Assembly: GCF_020172085.1 (NCBI RefSeq)
Contig: NZ_JAIVAT010000008.1
Location: 186,001 to 250,000, forward strand
Source of the DNA: Rossellomorea aquimaris
GTDB lineage: Bacteria > Bacillota > Bacilli > Bacillales > Bacillaceae_B
Reading direction: 5' to 3'
Length of the DNA stretch: 64,000 bases
The stretch's first letter is position 1, and every line of letters begins with the position of its first letter. The notes beneath the pieces are model-generated. The model ran no database searches. It worked only from the letters and a program-made list of their open reading frames with translations, and had not been told where the DNA came from. The translations under genes were made by a program, and so were the position numbers. Shown here piece after piece: positions 1-7,830 of this stretch.

Positions 1-99
1 AATAATAAACACTATGGCCGTTGCGACCGTGATCATCAAAACGTTCGCAAGGTTAAAAGTCAAACCCAGAAAATGGGCTGTAGGTGCTCCATGATTCAA
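1..99 (-). CDS. atpB: ATP synthase F0 subunit a, N-terminal part (gene runs off the left edge)
   Basis: The reverse strand reads from a TTG start at 99 as M-N-H-G-A-P-T-A-H-F-L-G-L-T-F-N-L-A-N-V and continues into a first hydrophobic segment. This matches the N terminus of Bacillus F0 subunit a, the membrane stator that forms the proton half-channels beside the c-ring. A GAGAGGTGAAG ribosome-binding site precedes the TTG. The ATG at 92 is in another frame and hits a stop after ten codons. Only 33 codons are in the window. It follows atpI by 22 bp, the standard start of the atp operon. Confidence 0.9.
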   Translation of the reverse strand, partial: MNHGAPTAHFLGLTFNLANVLMITVATAIVFII

Positions 100-121
100 A
101 ATACTTCACCTCTCTTCCCCG

Positions 122-496
122 CTATTTATTAGTTTTGAAACTGCTGAAAAAATAATCTATCATAATGACAATATAGGTCGTCATTAATCCCATAATAAGA
201 CTTAGGAGATGAAATGTTTCTGGAAATCGTGTGGCAATGATGACTCCAAGGGCGGCTGCGGCCATACGGGAAGTGGTTCCAAGTGATCTCACTTTTTGCC
301 CGGCTACCACGGCGTCCCCGAACTTCGAGACCCGCTTGGTCATGCCCCAGTGCATAAAGAGACTAAGAGCAGTCCCTAACATTAACCCTAAGAATACTGA
401 TTTGTGGCTGGTGAATCCCCAACCCAGGACGTAAATAGAGAGCACGTACAATATGTATTTCCGCTGTCTATTAAACATTTGATGGAGTTCCGGCAT
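122..496 (-). CDS. atpI: ATP synthase subunit I
   Basis: This 124-residue protein has four hydrophobic stretches (about residues 14-30, 33-50, 75-92 and 95-115) and the size and place of the AtpI subunit of the F-type ATP synthase operon. AtpI is a small membrane protein thought to help assemble the c-ring and, with AtpZ, to affect Mg/Ca uptake in some bacilli. It lies directly upstream of atpB and 6 bp after the AtpZ-like gene. Recognition rests on hydrophobic pattern and operon position; sequence conservation in this family is low. Confidence 0.85.
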   Translation of the reverse strand: MPELHQMFNRQRKYILYVLSIYVLGWGFTSHKSVFLGLMLGTALSLFMHWGMTKRVSKFGDAVVAGQKVRSLGTTSRMAAAALGVIIATRFPETFHLLSLIMGLMTTYIVIMIDYFFSSFKTNK

Positions 497-502
497 ATCT
501 TA

Positions 503-724
503 TTATTCTCCTAAGAAGAAATGTCGTACTGTTCGAAGCATCGCATAAATTCCTGCGGCGAGACCGAGGAGTAATCCGATGATTAAAAAGAGTGGTGCTG
601 AATCAACCTGCTGATCAATCCATCTTCCCAGGAAAATCCCTACTAAGATAGACCCAACAAGCTGTGCCAAAATGGCCGAATAAATGGCCATTGCTTTATA
701 TGGGCTTTCGTTTTTTTGACCCAT
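503..724 (-). CDS. atpZ: AtpZ/AtpI-family small membrane protein
   Basis: A 73-residue protein with two transmembrane helices (about residues 13-35 and 44-65) joined by a short polar loop with G-R-W-I-D. This is the pattern of AtpZ proteins encoded first in some Bacillus atp operons and proposed to work with AtpI in divalent cation transport or ATP synthase assembly. An ATG at 739 is also in frame but has no ribosome-binding site; the ATG at 724, a few bases after a GGGATGGG run, is preferred, though weakly. A sigma-A-like promoter lies about 120 bp upstream. Function is inferred from family and position. Confidence 0.75.
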   Translation of the reverse strand: MGQKNESPYKAMAIYSAILAQLVGSILVGIFLGRWIDQQVDSAPLFLIIGLLLGLAAGIYAMLRTVRHFFLGE

Positions 725-843
725 TTCAACCCATCCCATTCAAACGAAATTTGAACACGAGGCAAGCGTTTCAGACATGATGCAAAACCGATTGCATAAG
801 GGTTTTCCCATTGTGAAAACCTTATCATTTTACATCCTTTGTA

Positions 844-872
844 AGCATACAATAGGGCTTTATCTATGTCAA
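844..872 (-). promoter_or_regulatory. Sigma-A-type promoter of the atp operon
   Basis: On the minus strand TTGACA (867-872) and TATGCT (844-849) are separated by exactly 17 bp and point into atpZ-atpI-atpB. The -35 box is perfect and the -10 box deviates at two positions. Three tandem 125-bp repeat units begin 72 bp upstream of the -35 box. Confidence 0.65.
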
Positions 873-943
873 TGCGTTCAAGTTAAAAAGTTCACAACCT
901 ATCCACGTGTTTCCAAATTGTTCACATTTTCAACACATTTACA

Positions 944-1275
944 GAAAAGCGGAGGGGGTTGGTCAGAGGCGACAAGCATAAGACGAATCCGCCTAAAAGG
1001 CGTTCTTTGCCTTTTAGGCGGATTTGGCTTATGTTCTCGAGCCTCTACCCGCCGGAGCTGGACATCGCGAAAAGCGGAGGGGGCTTGCTCTGGGGCGACA
1101 AGCATAAGGCGAGTCGACCTGAAAGGCGTTCTTTGCCTTTTTGGTCGGCTTGACTTATGACCTCGAGCCCCAAGCCCCCGGAGCTGGACATCGCGAAAAG
1201 CGGAGGCGACTGGTCAGGCCCGACAAGCACAGGATGGAATGCCAGGAAAGGCATTTTGCCTTTTGGTCTATTCAA
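944..1275 (+). repeat. Tandem array of three 125-bp hairpin elements (family P), third truncated
   Basis: Units start with GAAAAGCGGAGG at 944, 1069 and 1195. The first two end in GCCGGAGCTGGACATCGC or a close variant and are about 125 bp long. The third loses similarity near 1275. Each unit has a central inverted repeat around GGCGTTCTTTGCCTTTTTGGC, flanked by ATAAGGCGA...TTGACTTAT arms, so each could fold into one long hairpin. Close relatives lie at 47768-48030 and, in opposite orientation, at 57498-57629. Reading frames inside the units shift between copies and look non-coding. The rest of 740-1500 holds only the atp promoter and the upp terminator. Confidence 0.85.
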
Positions 1276-1454
1276 TCTTAATAACCTCAAACTCAAAATA
1301 CGGAGCTACATGTCCACCTCAGACGAACATCCCGTATCCTCCAAATATATTAACAAATTCATAGTTCCCTACTTTACATGCCCCTCCATTATATAGAAGA
1401 TTCCCTTATTGAGTAACCCTTGAATTTAATGTAAATACTTCCAACTAATTTTAA

Positions 1455-1486
1455 AAGCCGAATTATCACTGAGGATAATCCGGCTT
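1455..1486. terminator. Terminator after upp
   Basis: AAGCCGaATTATC / GATAATcCGGCTT forms an 11-13 bp stem with a short loop, 15 bp beyond the upp stop codon. On the minus strand it is followed by TTTTAAAAT. Confidence 0.75.
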
Positions 1487-1501
1487 TCTTAGTCTCGTAC
1501 A

Positions 1502-2131
1502 TTATTTCGTTCCGTACAAACGATCTCCCGCGTCCCCTAGACCAGGAACGATGTAGCCTTTTTCATTCAGCTTCTCGTCAAGAGCGGCGATGAAGATATC
1601 AACATCAGGATGCGCTTCCTTGATGGCATCTACACCTTCCGGACATGCGACTAAGCACATGAACTTGATGTTGACGGCACCGCGCTTCTTCAATGAGTTG
1701 ATGGCTTCAACAGCAGATCCACCTGTTGCAAGCATCGGGTCGACCAGGATGAAGTCACGCTCTTCCACATCACTTGGAAGCTTTACGTAATATTCAATCG
1801 GTTTAAGAGTCTCAGGATCACGATATAACCCAACATGTCCCACTTTCGCTGCCGGGATCAATTTAAGGATTCCATCAACCATCCCAAGACCGGCACGTAA
1901 AATAGGAACAATCCCTAACTTTTTCCCTGCAAGGGTTTTCGCTTTCGCCTTGCTTACCGGCGTTTCTACATCAATGTCCTCCAATGGCAGATCACGCGTA
2001 ATTTCAAAGGCCATCAGTGTTGCAACCTCATCTACAAGCTCACGGAATTCCTTTGTACCAGTTTCTTTATCACGGATAAATGTCAACTTATGTTGGATCA
2101 ATGGATGATCAAATACATATACTTTGCCCAT
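1502..2131 (-). CDS. upp: Uracil phosphoribosyltransferase
   Basis: This enzyme makes UMP from uracil and PRPP in cytosolic pyrimidine salvage. The 209-residue protein begins [16 protein letters not shown] as in other Bacillus Upp proteins and carries the PRPP-binding motif [12 protein letters not shown] at about residues 128-139 and the C-terminal GLGDAGDR uracil-binding segment. The frame is open 16 codons further up, but AAAGGAGAG sits correctly before the ATG at 2131. It lies between glyA and the atp operon, as in B. subtilis, with its own terminator downstream. Length matches the family. Confidence 0.97.
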   Translation of the reverse strand: MGKVYVFDHPLIQHKLTFIRDKETGTKEFRELVDEVATLMAFEITRDLPLEDIDVETPVSKAKAKTLAGKKLGIVPILRAGLGMVDGILKLIPAAKVGHVGLYRDPETLKPIEYYVKLPSDVEERDFILVDPMLATGGSAVEAINSLKKRGAVNIKFMCLVACPEGVDAIKEAHPDVDIFIAALDEKLNEKGYIVPGLGDAGDRLYGTK

Positions 2132-2343
2132 TCGACTCTCTCCTTTAAATTCAGTTTTATGTAAAAATGGTATGTCCACTTCATTTACACCTCAGACTAT
2201 TGTACATAAAAGACAATTTAAGAGCAACAAGAGATGGGAAGTGTAATGGAATCGTTAGAATTGAGAAGTTTGGATCCTCGCGATGAGGGTTTTTGTTTAA
2301 TTTGGTTGAGTGGGTGAGGACAAGAAGACTTTGGACGGGGGTG

Positions 2344-2440
2344 ATTGCGTCGTTTTAAAGTTTATTGCGTCATTTTTGCTTGTAATTGCGTCGTTTTTTC
2401 ATTAATTGCGTCATTTCACTGGGTTATTGCGTTTTTTAAC
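2344..2440 (+). repeat. Phased short-motif array A (five ATTGCGTC units)
   Basis: ATTGCGT occurs at 2344, 2364, 2385, 2405 and 2426, steps of 20, 21, 20 and 21 bp. The first four units continue as ATTGCGTC(G/A)TTT and the fifth as ATTGCGTTTTTT; the remaining bases of each unit differ. The array fills the middle of the 392-bp glyA-upp gap, upstream of upp. Arrays at 13491 (inverted) and 54059 use the same motif. Confidence 0.9.
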
Positions 2441-2470
2441 AAATTATGGAACTAATTACCCATACCCATC

Positions 2471-2513
2471 AAAAAACCTCCCCACCAGAAACATCCGTCT
2501 CTAATGAAGAGGT
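2471..2513 (-). terminator. Terminator after glyA
   Basis: On the minus strand ACCTCTTCATT pairs with GGTGGGGAGGT (including G-U pairs), with an inner AGAGAC/GTTTCT stem, followed by TTTTTTG. It begins 10 bp beyond the glyA stop. Confidence 0.75.
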
Positions 2514-2523
2514 CAACATAGTA

Positions 2524-3765
2524 TTATCTCTCAGGATATAACTCAAATTTGCTTGTTAAATCCAATACGCGTTTGCGTGCTTCTTCCAATTTCGCTTCAT
2601 CTTCATGGTTCTTAAGAGTCAATGCCATGATCGAAGCAATCTCATCCATATCTTCAAGTCCGAATCCTCTGGACGTCACAGCAGCAGTGCCGATACGGAC
2701 ACCGCTAGTAACGAATGGGCTTTCAGGATCGAATGGAATCGTATTTTTATTGACGGTGATCCCGATTTCATCAAGGACTTTCTCCGCCACTTTACCAGTC
2801 AGCCCTAATGAACGAGTGTCGATCAGTAATAGGTGGTTATCAGAACCGCCTGATACAAGGTCGATTCCTTCTTTCACAAGACCTTCTCCTAAGCGTTTCG
2901 CATTGTCGATGATGTTCTGCGCATATTCTTTGAAAGAATCCTGCAGTGCTTCACCGAATGCCACCGCTTTTGCAGAGATGACGTGCATTAAAGGTCCACC
3001 TTGAATTCCCGGGAAAATGGACTTGTCTATTTTCTTCGCAAATTCTTCTTTGCAAAGGATCATACCGCCACGTGGTCCGCGGAGTGTTTTGTGTGTCGTT
3101 GTCGTCACGAAATCTGCGTAAGGAACCGGGTTTTGATGAAGACCAGCCGCTACGAGACCAGCGATGTGAGCCATGTCTACCATTAGGTATGCTCCCACTT
3201 CGTCAGCAATTTCACGGAATTTCGCGAAATCGATTGCTCTTGGGTAAGCACTTGCGCCCGCTACGATCAGCTTCGGCTTGTGCTCTAATGCTTTTTGTCT
3301 AACATCCTCGTAATTGATCAGGTGCTTCTCTTCATCCACACCGTATTCTACGAAGTTATATTGAATTCCACTGAAGTTGACTGCACTTCCGTGAGTCAGA
3401 TGTCCCCCATGAGATAAGTTCATACCAAGAACCGTGTCGCCCTGTTCAAGGATGGTGAAGTAGACTGCCATATTCGCCTGTGCTCCTGAGTGAGGCTGAA
3501 CGTTGACATGTTCCGCTCCAAAAAGTTCTTTCGCGCGATCGCGTGCCAGATTCTCGGCTACGTCCACGTGCTCACAGCCACCATAATAGCGACGACCTGG
3601 GTACCCCTCTGCATACTTGTTTGTCAGGACGGAACCTTGTGCTTCCATTACGGCTTCACTGACAAAGTTTTCAGATGCAATTAACTCGATCTTTGTTCGT
3701 TGACGCTCTAACTCATCTTGAATCGCTGCATAAATTTCCGGATCTTGCTTGGCAATCTTACTCAT
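2524..3765 (-). CDS. glyA: Serine hydroxymethyltransferase
   Basis: This PLP enzyme interconverts serine and glycine and loads one-carbon units onto tetrahydrofolate for purine and thymidylate synthesis. The 413-residue protein has the PLP lysine in [14 protein letters not shown] (K226), the SENF substrate segment near residue 31 and the [13 protein letters not shown] loop. Length equals other bacillar GlyA proteins. AAAGGGGGA precedes the ATG. A pair of PurR-type boxes upstream (3844-3888) suggests guanine/adenine-responsive repression, as for B. subtilis glyA. It has its own terminator and is followed by upp. Confidence 0.97.
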   Translation of the reverse strand: MSKIAKQDPEIYAAIQDELERQRTKIELIASENFVSEAVMEAQGSVLTNKYAEGYPGRRYYGGCEHVDVAENLARDRAKELFGAEHVNVQPHSGAQANMAVYFTILEQGDTVLGMNLSHGGHLTHGSAVNFSGIQYNFVEYGVDEEKHLINYEDVRQKALEHKPKLIVAGASAYPRAIDFAKFREIADEVGAYLMVDMAHIAGLVAAGLHQNPVPYADFVTTTTHKTLRGPRGGMILCKEEFAKKIDKSIFPGIQGGPLMHVISAKAVAFGEALQDSFKEYAQNIIDNAKRLGEGLVKEGIDLVSGGSDNHLLLIDTRSLGLTGKVAEKVLDEIGITVNKNTIPFDPESPFVTSGVRIGTAAVTSRGFGLEDMDEIASIMALTLKNHEDEAKLEEARKRVLDLTSKFELYPER

Positions 3766-3843
3766 ACATATCCCCCTTTAATTCATAGGCCCAACTGCGG
3801 CGCCTCACTGATTCATTCAATCCCATTCTAACACGATTCACCA

Positions 3844-3888
3844 AAAGACGAAATAAAAACCTCTAGTCAAATCGTAACGTTCGTGTTT
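3844..3888 (-). promoter_or_regulatory. Inverted pair of PurR boxes upstream of glyA
   Basis: Two 14-bp boxes centred on CGAA face each other: AAACACGAACGTTA (minus strand, 3875-3888) and AAAGACGAAATAAA (plus strand, 3844-3857). They are separated by 17 bp, the spacing typical of B. subtilis PurR operators, and lie 80-125 bp upstream of the glyA start. The match to the consensus is good around CGAA and moderate outside it. Confidence 0.7.
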
Positions 3889-3900
3889 AGACCCCATTTG

Positions 3901-3914
3901 GAGGGACGGACCTC
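3901..3914 (+). repeat. Copy of the GAGGGACGGACCTC interspersed motif
   Basis: An exact 14-mer of the family found about a dozen times in the window, here alone in the gap between glyA and ywlG. No gene is seen in 3915-4110. Confidence 0.8.
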
Positions 3915-4111
3915 ATGTGAGTCTGTTCACAAACAAGCTCCCACCTCCTGTCGAGCCCTTTATGAACAACGAAAATTGACAACCACTGAACCTAACCAAC
4001 GTATTTCAGCCCCCTAATCAACCATGCATATCTACCCTTTTCAAAATCATACACCCCTTGCCCCTCTTTATCGTTCGGCTTTGACACCCTCTTTTCGCCA
4101 CAAACCAAAAT

Positions 4112-4146
4112 AAAGGTCCGTCCCTCTAGAGGAACGGACCTTTATT
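4112..4146 (-). terminator. Terminator of the rpiB-ywlG unit, built from two inverted repeat motifs
   Basis: AAAGGTCCGTCCCTC (to 4126) and GAGGAACGGACCTTT (from 4129) form a near-perfect stem with a TA loop and a T-rich tail on the minus strand, 8 bp beyond the ywlG stop. Both arms belong to the AGGTCCGTCCCTC family. Confidence 0.8.
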
Positions 4147-4154
4147 TATTTTGG

Positions 4155-4697
4155 TTATTCGTAGACGGCGCGGGTTCCGCCGATGAGTTTTGGTCTTGTT
4201 TTGGCAAGTGTGACGTGTGCTTCGCCGAGGCTTTTTTGTGAGACGCGGATCGGGACGGCTACGTGTTTCAGGTGCATGCCGATGAAGGTGTCCCCGATGT
4301 CAATGCCGGCGTCGGCTTTGATGTGTTCGACCATGACGGGATCGTCGAAGGAATGATAAGCTTTTGTTGCCATTGCCCCTCCTGCTTTTCGGACGGGGAC
4401 CACAGTGACCTCATCGAGCCCCTTTCGTTCCGCCACTTCCCTTTCAAGGACCAATGCACGGTTCAAGTGCTCGCAGCATTGAAAAGCCAACGAAACCCCA
4501 ATTGAATCCGCCCATCTCTTCATCTCATCGTAAATCATTTCAGCGACTTCAATGGTACCAGACGTACCAATCCGCTCTCCCATGACTTCAGATGTAGAAC
4601 AGCCTACGACAAAGACTTGTCCTTTTTTCAATGGAACCTGATGACTGAAATCCCGCAGGATCGTCTGCAGATCTTCTTTCAATTGAGCGATTTCCAT
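4155..4697 (-). CDS. ywlG: TIGR01440/YwlG family protein of unknown function
   Basis: A 180-residue cytosolic protein of the YwlG family (formerly DUF436), present in most Firmicutes in the glyA-ywlG-rpiB neighbourhood. Visible features are the [11 protein letters not shown] motif (about residues 25-37) and the acidic/glycine-rich [14 protein letters not shown] segment near 130. No catalytic role can be assigned. The frame opens three codons earlier with GTG, but AAGGAG sits 8 nt before the ATG at 4697, so that start is chosen. It follows rpiB by 12 bp and is probably cotranscribed with it. Confidence 0.9.
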   Translation of the reverse strand: MEIAQLKEDLQTILRDFSHQVPLKKGQVFVVGCSTSEVMGERIGTSGTIEVAEMIYDEMKRWADSIGVSLAFQCCEHLNRALVLEREVAERKGLDEVTVVPVRKAGGAMATKAYHSFDDPVMVEHIKADAGIDIGDTFIGMHLKHVAVPIRVSQKSLGEAHVTLAKTRPKLIGGTRAVYE

Positions 4698-4709
4698 GAA
4701 ACCCACTCC

Positions 4710-5153
4710 TTATTGTTTGTCTTCGTAAGCGGTGATCTTTCCTACACGATTCGCATGGCGGCCACCTTCGAATTCTGTACCAAGCCACGTTTTGGCGATC
4801 TCACGGGCCAGTCCGGCACCGATCACGCGCTCACCCATAGCAAGCATGTTGCTGTCATTATGTTCACGCGTTGCTTTCGCACTGAAAACGTCATGTACAA
4901 GGGCGCAGCGAATTCCTTTTACCTTATTGGCCGAGATGCTCATTCCAATCCCCGTTCCGCAAATCAGGATGCCGCGATCGAATTCACCGCTAGCCACTTT
5001 TTCCGCAACAGGTACAGCATAGTCCGGATAGTCAACAGATGTTCCACATTCACAGCCGAAATCCTCATATTCCAAGCCTAATTCCTCTAATAAGGACTTA
5101 ATTTCTTCTCTTATATTGACTCCACCGTGATCGGATGCAATTGCAATTTTCAT
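4710..5153 (-). CDS. rpiB: Ribose-5-phosphate isomerase B
   Basis: RpiB/LacA-family isomerase linking ribose 5-phosphate and ribulose 5-phosphate in the non-oxidative pentose phosphate route. The 147-residue protein starts MKIAIASDHGG, has the catalytic Cys in ILICGTGIGMSI (about residue 67) and the phosphate-binding HDVFSAKATREHND segment, all family hallmarks. It is B. subtilis ywlF by position, 12 bp upstream of ywlG. A GGGAGAACATG start context supports 5153. Confidence 0.95.
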   Translation of the reverse strand: MKIAIASDHGGVNIREEIKSLLEELGLEYEDFGCECGTSVDYPDYAVPVAEKVASGEFDRGILICGTGIGMSISANKVKGIRCALVHDVFSAKATREHNDSNMLAMGERVIGAGLAREIAKTWLGTEFEGGRHANRVGKITAYEDKQ

Positions 5154-5230
5154 GTTCTCCCACTCCCATAGCCTTTGATACGTTTATTTTGCCACATACT
5201 CTACATTATATAAAGCTTTTCGGGCATAAA

Positions 5231-5262
5231 AAAGCGGGTATGAGGTCCGTCCCTCATACCCG
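5231..5262 (-). terminator. Terminator after the chemotaxis receptor gene, containing the repeat motif
   Basis: CGGGTATGAGG / CCTCATACCCG is an 11-bp perfect stem with TCCGT-C as the loop and a TTTTTTATG tail on the minus strand. The 14-mer GAGGTCCGTCCCTC forms the top of the hairpin. Confidence 0.85.
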
Positions 5263-5269
5263 TTCATTT

Positions 5270-6553
5270 TTATAGATGGAACCTTGTGATCGTGCTCTTT
5301 AGTGATTCTGCTTGTTCCTTTAGGTTCAAGGCAAGCTTTTCCACGTCATTCATGACGACAGCCTGTTCTTTTGTGGAAGCTGATACTTCCACCGCTCCCG
5401 CCGATGTCTCTTCCGCAATAGCGGCCACTTCCTGTGATTGCTGGGAAGTGAGCTGAATGCTGTCCATCTGCTGATCCACGAGGACAGAAATATTTTGAAC
5501 CGCATCCGCCACTTCATGAATCGTTTTAGTCATGGTTTCAATCATTTCATTGGTCTGAGTCCCTTTTTGCGCTTCAGAGTTTGCAGAGTCAACCTGAACG
5601 GTGATCTGACCAACAACATTCCCTACCTCGGTTTGAATATTTTTGATCAGTTCCGAAATGCCTTGAACTGCTTTACCACTTTCGTCTGCCAGCTTTCTGA
5701 CTTCTTCTGCGACGACGGCGAAACCTTTTCCGTGTTCCCCGGCACGCGCCGCTTCAATGGAAGCATTCAGTGCGAGGAGATTTGTTTGGTTTGCAATATC
5801 GCCTACCAACTGGATGATTTGCTCCACTTTCTTAGCGTTGTCTTCCAATCGACGAACCGCATCCAGTGAATCTTCATTTCCTTTCGCCAGACGGCTGATT
5901 CCTTCGACAAGGGAATGGATTACTTCTTTACTTCCCTGAAGCTCCGTCACCATGTTTTTCGACATATGCTCCGACGATTTGGAATGATTCTGAACTTCCT
6001 GTGCAATCCGGATGACATCCTCAACGGATTCTGCCGTCGATTGAATCGCCACAGCCGAGCTTTCCGCTCCCGCTGAAATTTCGCTGATTGTTCTAGAAAT
6101 CGAATCCGCCTGTGTGGACGCGATTTCCGATGCTTTCGAGAGCTCGATGACATTTGAATTGGTTTTGTTAAAATTGTCATCGATACTAGATACCATGTCC
6201 CTCAGATTGTGCAGCATGCGGTTGAACGCAAGGGCCAATGAACGGATTTCATCATCGGACTTCGGTACATCCACTTCGATGGCGATGTCCCCTTCAGCTG
6301 CTTTCAACGCAACCTGCTCCAAACGCTGAAGCGGTTTGACGATAAAGCCCGCTGCAAAAAACGCCAGAACCGCCGACCAGAATACACCCATCCCAAGCGT
6401 CATGATCGTAAACCACAGCTCGTTCATATCCGGTGCAAAAGTGGGTTTAATAACATAAATAAAAAGTGCACTTGTCGTATACGTTACCACCGCAAGCAGC
6501 GTGATAAAGAAGACTAATTTCTTTCTAAGACCCGATTTGTAACTTTTCCCCAT
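5270..6553 (-). CDS. Methyl-accepting chemotaxis protein without a periplasmic sensor domain
   Basis: A 427-residue transducer. Two transmembrane helices (about residues 12-34 and 46-70) enclose only a roughly 10-residue external loop. A HAMP segment (70-125) and a long coiled-coil signalling domain follow, with the highly conserved hairpin tip containing [19 protein letters not shown] (about 255-273). It should signal to CheA/CheW but has no extracellular ligand domain, so it may sense membrane or cytoplasmic state. GGGAGAGAG precedes the ATG. Its position between ywlE and rpiB differs from B. subtilis and suggests insertion of an extra gene. Ligand unknown. Confidence 0.93.
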   Translation of the reverse strand: MGKSYKSGLRKKLVFFITLLAVVTYTTSALFIYVIKPTFAPDMNELWFTIMTLGMGVFWSAVLAFFAAGFIVKPLQRLEQVALKAAEGDIAIEVDVPKSDDEIRSLALAFNRMLHNLRDMVSSIDDNFNKTNSNVIELSKASEIASTQADSISRTISEISAGAESSAVAIQSTAESVEDVIRIAQEVQNHSKSSEHMSKNMVTELQGSKEVIHSLVEGISRLAKGNEDSLDAVRRLEDNAKKVEQIIQLVGDIANQTNLLALNASIEAARAGEHGKGFAVVAEEVRKLADESGKAVQGISELIKNIQTEVGNVVGQITVQVDSANSEAQKGTQTNEMIETMTKTIHEVADAVQNISVLVDQQMDSIQLTSQQSQEVAAIAEETSAGAVEVSASTKEQAVVMNDVEKLALNLKEQAESLKSTITRFHL

Positions 6554-6571
6554 CTTTCTCTCTCCCTGTCT

Positions 6572-7009
6572 CTAACCAAGCTTTTTCATTAACACTTCAA
6601 TCAATGAATCCAATTCTTTGTATGTATGTCTATAGATGTCCACACTTCCCCCATACGGATCCGATACATCCAAATCAGCAGGATCTTCGTGGACAAATTC
6701 CTTCAATGTAAAGATTTTATCCGCCACATGTGGATACTGATCCACAATCGCCCGCTTATGATTCGATGTCATCGTAAATATATAGGAAGCCCAGTCCAAA
6801 TTCTCTTTCGAAAGTGAACTCGATTGGTGTCTATGTATTATATCGTTCTCTTTCAGCACTTCTTTAGCCTGAAATGAAGCATCACTCCCGTCCATGGCAA
6901 AAACACCGGCAGATTTCACGTCAAACCTACCTTCACCCTTATGCTTCAGAACTGCCTCTGCCATAGGACTTCGGCACGTATTTCCCGTACAAACAAACAA
7001 AATATTCAT
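6572..7009 (-). CDS. ywlE: Protein-arginine phosphatase YwlE
   Basis: A low-molecular-weight phosphatase fold protein of 145 residues. The P-loop is C7-T-G-N-T-C-R13-S with Thr at position 11, the residue reported to give YwlE specificity for phospho-arginine over phospho-tyrosine, and the general acid lies in the DPYGGS motif (about residue 118). It removes McsB-added phosphoarginine and so counteracts CtsR/ClpC-linked stress signalling. The frame extends 19 codons upstream, but AAGGAGG stands 8 nt before the ATG at 7009. It lies between mntP and the receptor gene. Confidence 0.94.
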   Translation of the reverse strand: MNILFVCTGNTCRSPMAEAVLKHKGEGRFDVKSAGVFAMDGSDASFQAKEVLKENDIIHRHQSSSLSKENLDWASYIFTMTSNHKRAIVDQYPHVADKIFTLKEFVHEDPADLDVSDPYGGSVDIYRHTYKELDSLIEVLMKKLG

Positions 7010-7130
7010 TGCGTCATCCTCCTTAAAGCCTATTATAAAATATTTTCCATTCCGTCCATAGACCATTCACATTATATTCAAAAAGAAAAGCGAAGGCGGC
7101 TCACCCTTTTGCTCTTGAGCCCCAAAGACA

Positions 7131-7160
7131 AAAAAGCCCACCCCGAGGGACGGACCTCAC
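7131..7160 (-). terminator. Probable terminator after mntP with repeat motif
   Basis: The 14-mer GAGGGACGGACCTC (7145-7158) forms GAGG/CCTC pairing and is followed on the minus strand by GGGGTGGGC and TTTTTTG. The lower stem is imperfect, so the assignment is weaker than for the other copies. Confidence 0.5.
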
Positions 7161-7169
7161 ACACTCTTC

Positions 7170-7724
7170 TTAAATCGGCAGCAGCAGCTTCACCCCGAAC
7201 GCAAACAAAATACTTCCTCCAAGCGCCTCGCTGTATGTTCCGAGTACCCCCTGGAATTTCCGGCCGATCAATAATCCGGACCATGTCAAGACGGTAGCGG
7301 CTATCCCGAAACAGAATAGGGCGACGGCCGTCCTTGCCCCGAAGATCCCGAGTGTCAATCCGACTGAAAAGCTGTCCAGGCTGACACTCAAGGCGAAGAG
7401 GACCAGCCCAAACCCCACGGGAGAAATGAGGGTCGTTTCCTCTTCCTTGAAGCTCGACATGAACATCTGGATGCCCAGTGCAATCAACAAAACACCACCA
7501 GCGTAGGCGGCAAACGATCCGAACGTTTCTGATAAAAATTTGCCCGTCATCATTCCAAGAAGCGGCATCCATACGTGAAAGATTCCAACGACCAACCCTA
7601 TATAAAAGACCTGCTTTAATCTCAGCTGAAACATTCCCATTCCGATCCCGATCGAAAAGGCATCCATCCCAAGAGCAAATGCCATCAACATCAAAGTCAC
7701 CAGTTCGCCTATAATCGTTGTCAT
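7170..7724 (-). CDS. mntP: Manganese efflux pump MntP
   Basis: A 184-residue membrane protein with six hydrophobic segments and the MntP motif [10 protein letters not shown] near residue 18, whose mirror ([10 protein letters not shown]) appears in the second half; both Asp residues are needed for Mn export in the family. It protects against manganese overload. The frame opens eight codons earlier without a ribosome-binding site; GGAGGGGGA precedes the ATG at 7724. It is B. subtilis ywlD by position. No manganese riboswitch is seen upstream; the ywlC terminator lies there instead. Confidence 0.92.
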   Translation of the reverse strand: MTTIIGELVTLMLMAFALGMDAFSIGIGMGMFQLRLKQVFYIGLVVGIFHVWMPLLGMMTGKFLSETFGSFAAYAGGVLLIALGIQMFMSSFKEEETTLISPVGFGLVLFALSVSLDSFSVGLTLGIFGARTAVALFCFGIAATVLTWSGLLIGRKFQGVLGTYSEALGGSILFAFGVKLLLPI

Positions 7725-7801
7725 TTTGTTTCTTCCCCCTCCGGACATGCCTACAGAACAAATTTATGCACGTCCAAAGGGATTTAGAATACAAAACAAA
7801 A

Positions 7802-7823
7802 CCCCTATGAAAGATCATAGGGG
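7802..7823 (-). terminator. Terminator after ywlC
   Basis: CCCCTATGA / TCATAGGGG perfect 9-bp stem with a 4-nt loop, followed on the minus strand by TTTTGTTTTG, 8 bp after the ywlC stop. Confidence 0.85.
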
Positions 7824-7830
7824 AGAGCAC

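Noticed and set aside
777-1396. Open frames on both strands through the tandem P repeats (for example 777-1160 plus and 1045-1296 minus)
   Set aside because: They come from the repeat units, shift frame between copies, lack ribosome-binding sites and resemble no protein family.
7725-7830. Manganese (yybP-ykoY) riboswitch before mntP
   Set aside because: The gap is only about 100 bp, is largely the ywlC terminator, and lacks the conserved riboswitch loops.
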